Of a stretch of DNA of 64,000 nt, positions 58,809 through 64,000 are shown in pieces. Origin of the DNA: Heliocidaris tuberculata (taxonomy: Eukaryota > Echinodermata > Echinoidea > Camarodonta > Echinometridae); the NCBI GenBank assembly GCA_025618425.1, contig CM046844.1, positions 5,981,957 through 6,045,956 on the forward strand, in the 5' to 3' direction. Below the pieces are notes generated by a model. That model did not search any database, had not been told where the DNA came from, and saw nothing but the letters and a program-made list of their open reading frames with translations. The position numbers were made by a program, and so were the translations under genes. How positions within the stretch are numbered: the first letter of the stretch is position 1; every line of letters starts with the position of its first letter.

Positions 58809-59357
58809 GTGACGTCATACCGGGGAGCAATCCTTCCTAAGCAGACGATGCCCCATAACATCTTATACATTTTCAGTGCCTGTTTTGTCATCTCATCTTC
58901 ACTTATTTATCTTACTTCACTAGCGTCAGTATAAATGCTTATTTGTTGCCTCACTCTAAATTTCCTGCATGGTATTATTTTGATGAAAAATGCAGCGTTA
59001 AAAAAAAGGAATCAATCGCTTGTAAACAAAAAAAGATGCCATTGTATTTTCAGCTGCATGCACCGCGGCATGTCGGTGTTTCAAGAGGGAACGAATACCA
59101 TCCATGCTATAATTCAGCGGGCTTTACAATTCGAAAGTGTGATTTCTTTGATTGATCATTGACCCTTATCATGACTTTTTACAAACAAAAGATTTTAGTT
59201 ACTAGAAACGGTTTCACTTCCCTTTTAGAATGTGAAATACGGTCATGGTGAAACAGACCAAACTCTTTATAATTTAAAAATAATTGCATTGCAGTTACGT
59301 TCACTTGATATAGGACGTCGTCTGCTTAGGCAGGATTGGCACCTGATGTGACGTCAC
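58809..59357. repeat. Internal inverted pair within the hAT-like element
   Basis: GTGACGTCA and CAATCCTTCCTAAGCAGACG at the left (58809-58848) are inverted at 59318-59357 with one mismatch in the 21-bp core. They frame 550 bp and may be the ends of a nested element. Confidence 0.8.
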
Positions 59358-59712
59358 GAAAACATCGGTATATTTCTGGCGAATCGCTCGGATATCCCAG
59401 ATGCTGAGAAGTGTTTTTATTTGTGTTATTTTTTAATCATCAAACACGCAGTTAACGTAAAACTTATACGATTACCATCTGCAAGCTTTCTAGTTTCTAG
59501 AGATACATTATTGAGCATATTTGTGATTTGCTTTGAATATCTACTTTAAACCACAATTGCATGTTCATATAGCTCAAAATCGTAGTATTTTTTCTTTGTC
59601 AGTGGGGAAATTTGTGCCGGGCGGGCAAGTGTGATATTGCATTGAGTGCCGGTCGGAAATTTCGAGTGGTGGAAGGTTCCGACCTGCACCGACCACCGTA
59701 GTGACAACGCTG

Positions 59713-60649
59713 GTTTACACTCCATTCACTGTACAAGTTTGGTATAAATATCGTCTAGTGTGAATGCCCTATAAGAAGACCTTGTCCTGAATTAGATTTC
59801 AAGCGAGGGTATATGCTGTGTTTCCCCTCATCAAACGGCATCTCCTTGGAATGATTACACATCGAGATGTTGAATTGCAGACTGATATGGACGGAAGCGT
59901 GGTAATTCTTTCAATTCCCTCCAAAATCAAATTCCTATTTCTTTCTTCGAATGCAAAGTGCTGCTTGTACCAATGCATTTATGTGAATGAATGGGGAATT
60001 TGTGGAGAATGTGGGCTAAGATTAAATATATTTCTGATAGGTACTCAAACCAAGTTATCTTGAAAGATTCACAGATTGTGAGGCCCATTAAAAATATGCC
60101 ATTTCAGAATAAATTATGTAGTGGATAATCTATTGTATTTGAAAAATGTTCTTAAAAATCTTGAAGGACAGCATAACAAAACTAAATGATTTTTATAGAT
60201 AAATCAGAGCTCGACACTAAATGAAGCCTGGGACACTTGGGCACCCAAAATCTTAGTCTGGACCCCTAAATGTTCAAATTTTCACTATAAGGCTCATGCA
60301 CAAAGACACTAAGAATTTCAATCTGGACCCCTACAAAAAAAAGTTAGTGTTAGAGCATTGGATGAATAATTAAATCATTAAAATTTATTAAACAATAAAA
60401 TGAAATCATATACACAACAGAGATTTTGACACTATAATTTTTGTTGAAAAGGTAATCTTAGACTAATTCATACATTTCAAAGATAGTGATCATTAATTTT
60501 TGACAAATATTTGACAAATCTTTACCTAAGATACTGGATTTCTCAAACTATATGATTTAACATATTTTAAATCCGCATCTTCCAATTTGACTGATTTTTC
60601 AGCCATCATATCAATGTAATTATATTCAATGATGGAATCTATAGATTGA
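59713..60649. other. Intergenic, nothing identified
   Basis: A plus frame at 59818-60063 has no recognisable domain, good start context or splice partner and is probably chance. Confidence 0.4.
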
Positions 60650-61248
60650 AAAACATTAAAGGAAACCAAAACCCAAGGAGAGAATCAATGTTATTGGAAA
60701 GTGAAAATTCAGAGAAGCACTTTACAAAAAGTTTCATTAAAATTGGTTAAAAAATGAGAGAGTTATGGAAGTTTGAAAAGTCTCGTTTTACTTTCTATGG
60801 GGATCCTCAAATTGGCAAAATTACTTCAAAATGGCTGATTTTGTGAACAACTCTCCATTTGTTTTGTACACAGATTTTCAGATTTTCCCCATTATCTCTC
60901 AGGGTGCTCCTTGTCTCCTCCTGAACTCGACATATGTGGTGTAAAATACATTTTTCCATTATATATGTTGAGCTCAGAAGGAGATTAACTGCACCTTGAA
61001 AGATAATGGGGAAAATCTGAAGATCTGTGTACAAAACAAATGGAGAGTTGTTCACAAAATCAGCCATTTTGAAGCAATTTTGCCAATTTGAGGATCCCCA
61101 TAGAAAGTAAAACGAGACTTTTCAAACTTCCATAACTCTCTCATTTTTTAACCAATTTTAATGAAACTTTTTGTAAAGTGCTTCTCTGAATTCTCACTTT
61201 CCAATAACATTGATTCTCTCCTTGGGTTTTGGTTTCCTTTAATGTTTT
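60650..61248. mobile_element. Fold-back element with ~270-bp arms
   Basis: 599 bp. The arms are almost perfect inverted repeats: AAAACATTAAAGGAAACC at the left against GGTTTCCTTTAATGTTTT at the right, continuing through GGGGATCCTCAAATTGGC, AAATGGCTGATTTTGTGAAC and GACATATGT at the centre. Similar in length to 27416-28017. No coding capacity. Confidence 0.92.
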
Positions 61249-61931
61249 GCATTTACTCACCTTCTGATTTCATAAATGATTTTCCATGACAATACAAATG
61301 TGATTTTATTTTCTGCTGATCACTCACTCATTAATTAGTTTGAAGGAGCTTGCTGAAGTTAGCGTCTGGTTTTCATCTGCAGAGTGGTGACATATCACTT
61401 CTTAAGCCTAATGTTAGCTGAGTCATGCCTTGAAAGTTTTGGAAACTGGGTTATGTGGCTCCAATATGTCACATCCAATCAAAACATTAAGCTTACGATG
61501 ATAATTTTGACCATCTTCATTCAGATTGTTTTAGCCTGATGAGAAAATTGTCATCGCACCCTTGCTAAAATGTTAGATGTCATTTAACAAAATAGATAAA
61601 TTTTTGTTTGATAGCTGATTACAAATTAAAATGTTAATAAGTTCTTTAATCCTGATCTGATCAACTGACGAAGACAAACCTTTTCATTGATATATTAGTA
61701 ATATACTGAAGAATGTTTATGTCATGTTATGTATAAATGTATGTTTGTAAATTCATTTGATATATGTATGTTTGCAAGCAAAACAAATTTCCAATATTGG
61801 ACAATAAAATTAAAACTGAGATTGATTGAAATTTAAATATAGGTATATTACCCCATGATATGTCGTTATGAGACCATTCCCATTTTAGCTCATATCAGCA
61901 TGAGAGATCATTTTCATATTTCATATCGTCG
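61249..61931. other. Intergenic, nothing identified
   Basis: AT-rich; a possible LINE-like 3' tail (TGGACAATAAAATTAAAACT) stands at 61798-61817. Confidence 0.35.
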
Positions 61932-62830
61932 CCCGCATCACGAACCGTCCTCTCTGCGCGTTTCGAGGCGAAACTCGGTTTTGCAGAAAACGCGTTTAAA
62001 GGAAAGGACTTTTTGAAACGGAGATTTCTGCATCTTAAAGTAGATGATATTGAAAATAAATGGGAATGCCTGAAAGCATAGGTTTTAAAGTTTTATACAG
62101 TATGTATCGCATTTTTGGGGATGGGGTATTTTAGCTACAATTGGTTTGTAAACAAAGAGGACGGTTCGTGGAAAAGATGAAATGCGCGAACGCGCTTCGC
62201 TATTTCACCACGAACCGTCCGGTCTCCTTGCGCGCAACCCGACAGTGTACAAACTGAATGAAAGCGGAAGAAACTCTTTTGGGAAATCGTGATTTACAGA
62301 CATCGATGTTCTAATTCGAGTTTTCTAAAAGTTTTTGGGGATGATAAATATAACCAATGTGATTAGAGTATTCCATGCCATATTTGTTCTCACTCAGCAT
62401 CGATTCTTCCATTTCCATGGAATACTTTTGTTTCTAATGACTTACAAACAGAGAGGACGGTTCGTGGAAAAGATGAAATGCGCGATCGCGCTTCGCTATT
62501 TCACCACGAACCGTCCGGTCTCCTTGCGCGCAACCCGACAGTGTACAAATTGAATGGAAGCGGAAGAAACTCTTTTGGAAAATCGTGATTTACAGACGTC
62601 GATGTTCTCATTCGAGTTTTCAGACAGTTTGGGGGGATGATGAATATAACCAATGTGATTAGAGTATTCCATGATACATTTGTTCTCACTCAGCATCAAT
62701 TCTTCCATATTCATGAAGTACTTTTGTCTCTATACTGACTTACAAACAGAGAGGACGGTTCGTGGAAAAGATGAAATGCGCAAACATGCTGAGATATTTC
62801 ACCACGAACCGTCCGCTCCATAGAGTTACA
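61932..62830. repeat. Hairpin-bearing tandem array, ~296-bp unit
   Basis: Three units carry GGACGGTTCGTGG (starts 62159, 62455, 62753) and, 36 nt later, its reverse complement CCACGAACCGTCC (62208, 62504, 62802). Unit spacing is 296 and 298 bp. The first two full spacers are about 90 % identical. A diverged, earlier unit has only the right arm (61938-61950). Loops of units 1 and 2 contain the palindromes GCGCGAACGCGC-like and GCGCGATCGCGC. No coding role is seen. Confidence 0.92.
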
Positions 62831-64000
62831 TACGTACTCTGTCTGTGGTCCGCTCTCATTTGCACCCCATCAGAACGTGTACAAATTCAAAGGAATTGCT
62901 AGCTGAAGGTATCTTTCTGATTAACTGTTAGTTTTAAAGCTGTTTGAAAACCATTATTGGGTGTTTTTTACCGTTTTTTTTTTAACTAAGTGAATGTAAG
63001 CAATACGAATTTATTTGCATTAAATATACGATTTTTAATCATCCAGAATAAAATTTTTCTGGCTTTAATTGGCCTAATACTATAATCATGATAATATTAC
63101 AGAGAAGGCATTTCGTGTATGTAATAAGAGATAAATTGCACAGCCACATTTTGCTGATCTCCCTTGATTTTCGACAAAATTAATGTCAAAACCACAATAA
63201 TTTCGGGACATATGGACCCTTTTTATTAGGCCTATTATTTAAGTATACATGTATATTATTTATATTATGTTTGTTACTATTACTACTAATATTATTATTA
63301 TTATTATTATCATTTATTATTATCATTTTATTATTTATCTATTTTTATTTTTGCTAACTACACCCTACTCCTTGTTGACCTATATATAGGCCTATAGCGC
63401 TCAAGAATTCTATTCTGTACCCATATTATTAATATTAACATTTACTATTATTATTTCATTATTTTTTTTAATTTTTTATATTTGCTTAGTACTCCCTACT
63501 CCTTGTTTACCTATAGCGCTCGAGAATTCTATTCTGTGCCCATATGCACGCACGTTTAAAGATGTGTTTTTAGGGGGATATTTCAGAAAGGGCATGTCTG
63601 ATGAAAATAGTTTGCTCTGGAATTACTCAATCATTCTTAACAGGAATTTTGGCTCTTCTCCATCTTGCTAAAGAATCGCAAATACATGTGTTTTCAAATA
63701 TTCAAAAGTACCCCCCCCCCCCTTCAATGTTATATTGATATGAAAATTTCTTAGATGTTTGACTATTTCTTTTAATTAAAAATTCCGACCTTGATTCCTC
63801 ACCCATTTTTCTCATTATGACAAAGGCCTTTTCTAATTATTCAATTTCTGCGTGTGAAAACCTTTTATTGAGACCATCTTCCTTCACTCATACCTTTGTC
63901 AATGGGAATTTGCTTTGCTTAACAACATCACAGTTTTTAGTCATTCTCAATTCATGCTTGTTATTAGGGCCCGCATATTATCAAACAAATCCACTTTTCT
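62831..64000. other. Intergenic with ATT tracts and a short tandem duplication
   Basis: (ATT)n at 63286-63350. The block ACTCCTTGTTGACCTATA... GCGCTCAAGAATTCTATTCT (63367-63427) recurs at 63498-63545 with ACTCCTTGTTTACCTATAGC. A 12-nt poly-C stands at 63710. No gene seen. Confidence 0.6.

Larger units (their letters stand above)
58248..59712. mobile_element. hAT-like DNA transposon, non-autonomous
   Basis: 1465 bp. The ends CAGGGTTGTCAC and GTGACAACGCTG are inverted with one mismatch and flanked by GTTTACAA/GTTTACAC, a 7-of-8 match for the 8-bp duplication typical of hAT. Subterminal features are a perfect 36-bp-arm palindrome (58285-58365) and an internal inverted pair (58809-58848 / 59318-59357). 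No transposase reading frame is evident, so it must be mobilised in trans or be dead. Confidence 0.8.

Noticed and set aside
59818..60063. Plus-strand 81-residue reading frame
   Set aside because: No recognisable domain, no splice partners and no promoter evidence; probably chance.
62335..62553. Plus-strand reading frame across the hairpin array
   Set aside because: The frame is interrupted in the neighbouring units of the same repeat, so it is not conserved as protein.

Overview
The window looks like nuclear DNA from a non-vertebrate deuterostome, most likely an echinoderm such as a sea urchin. Reasons: AT-rich introns of kilobase size, TTAGGG-type telomeric units, tRNA-derived SINEs with TATAGCGC bodies and ATT tails, frequent ACATGTACATGT words, and many miniature inverted-repeat elements. 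There are no prokaryotic genes, operons, CRISPR arrays or obvious functional tRNA/rRNA genes. The species is inferred, not proven.

One gene dominates. On the minus strand, from about 46.1 kb down to 3.06 kb, I can chain 22 exons whose splice phases all agree. They give 1980 sense codons plus a TAG stop, and the 5' end is still missing. The C-terminal part (exons from 11079 down to 3058) is a clear ephexin-family Rho guanine nucleotide exchange factor: an acidic and helical N-terminal flank, then DH, PH and SH3 domains. The first ~1460 residues are a long low-complexity scaffold with many proline-rich SH3 ligands, more than 15 acidic-flanked tyrosine motifs and a tandem nine-residue tyrosine repeat. 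The first two exons also hold a short folded-looking segment that I cannot identify. Two microexons (21 and 16 nt) are predicted because the phases need them. A GC-richer stretch at about 47.7-48.3 kb is the best candidate for the 5' exon and promoter.

Layout: 1-3057, 3' flank or 3'UTR with (CAT)n and (TA)n; 3058-11079, SH3, PH, DH and helix exons; 11080-46060, scaffold exons separated by long repeat-rich introns; 46061-48350, 5' region; 48351-64000, no convincing host gene, but many mobile elements.

The mobile elements are well preserved. A Harbinger-like element (41693-42412) has 36-bp inverted ends, a TTA target duplication and a Myb/SANT-like reading frame. A hAT-like element (58248-59712) has an 8-bp target duplication and a perfect 36-bp palindrome. 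Others are a pogo/Tigger-like MITE, about 600-bp fold-back elements, four copies of a GTTGAGTTCTGG-type MITE (one with a second MITE inside it), tRNA-SINEs, a truncated non-LTR retrotransposon end, and a ~296-bp tandem array whose every unit carries the same 13-bp-stem hairpin (61932-62830).
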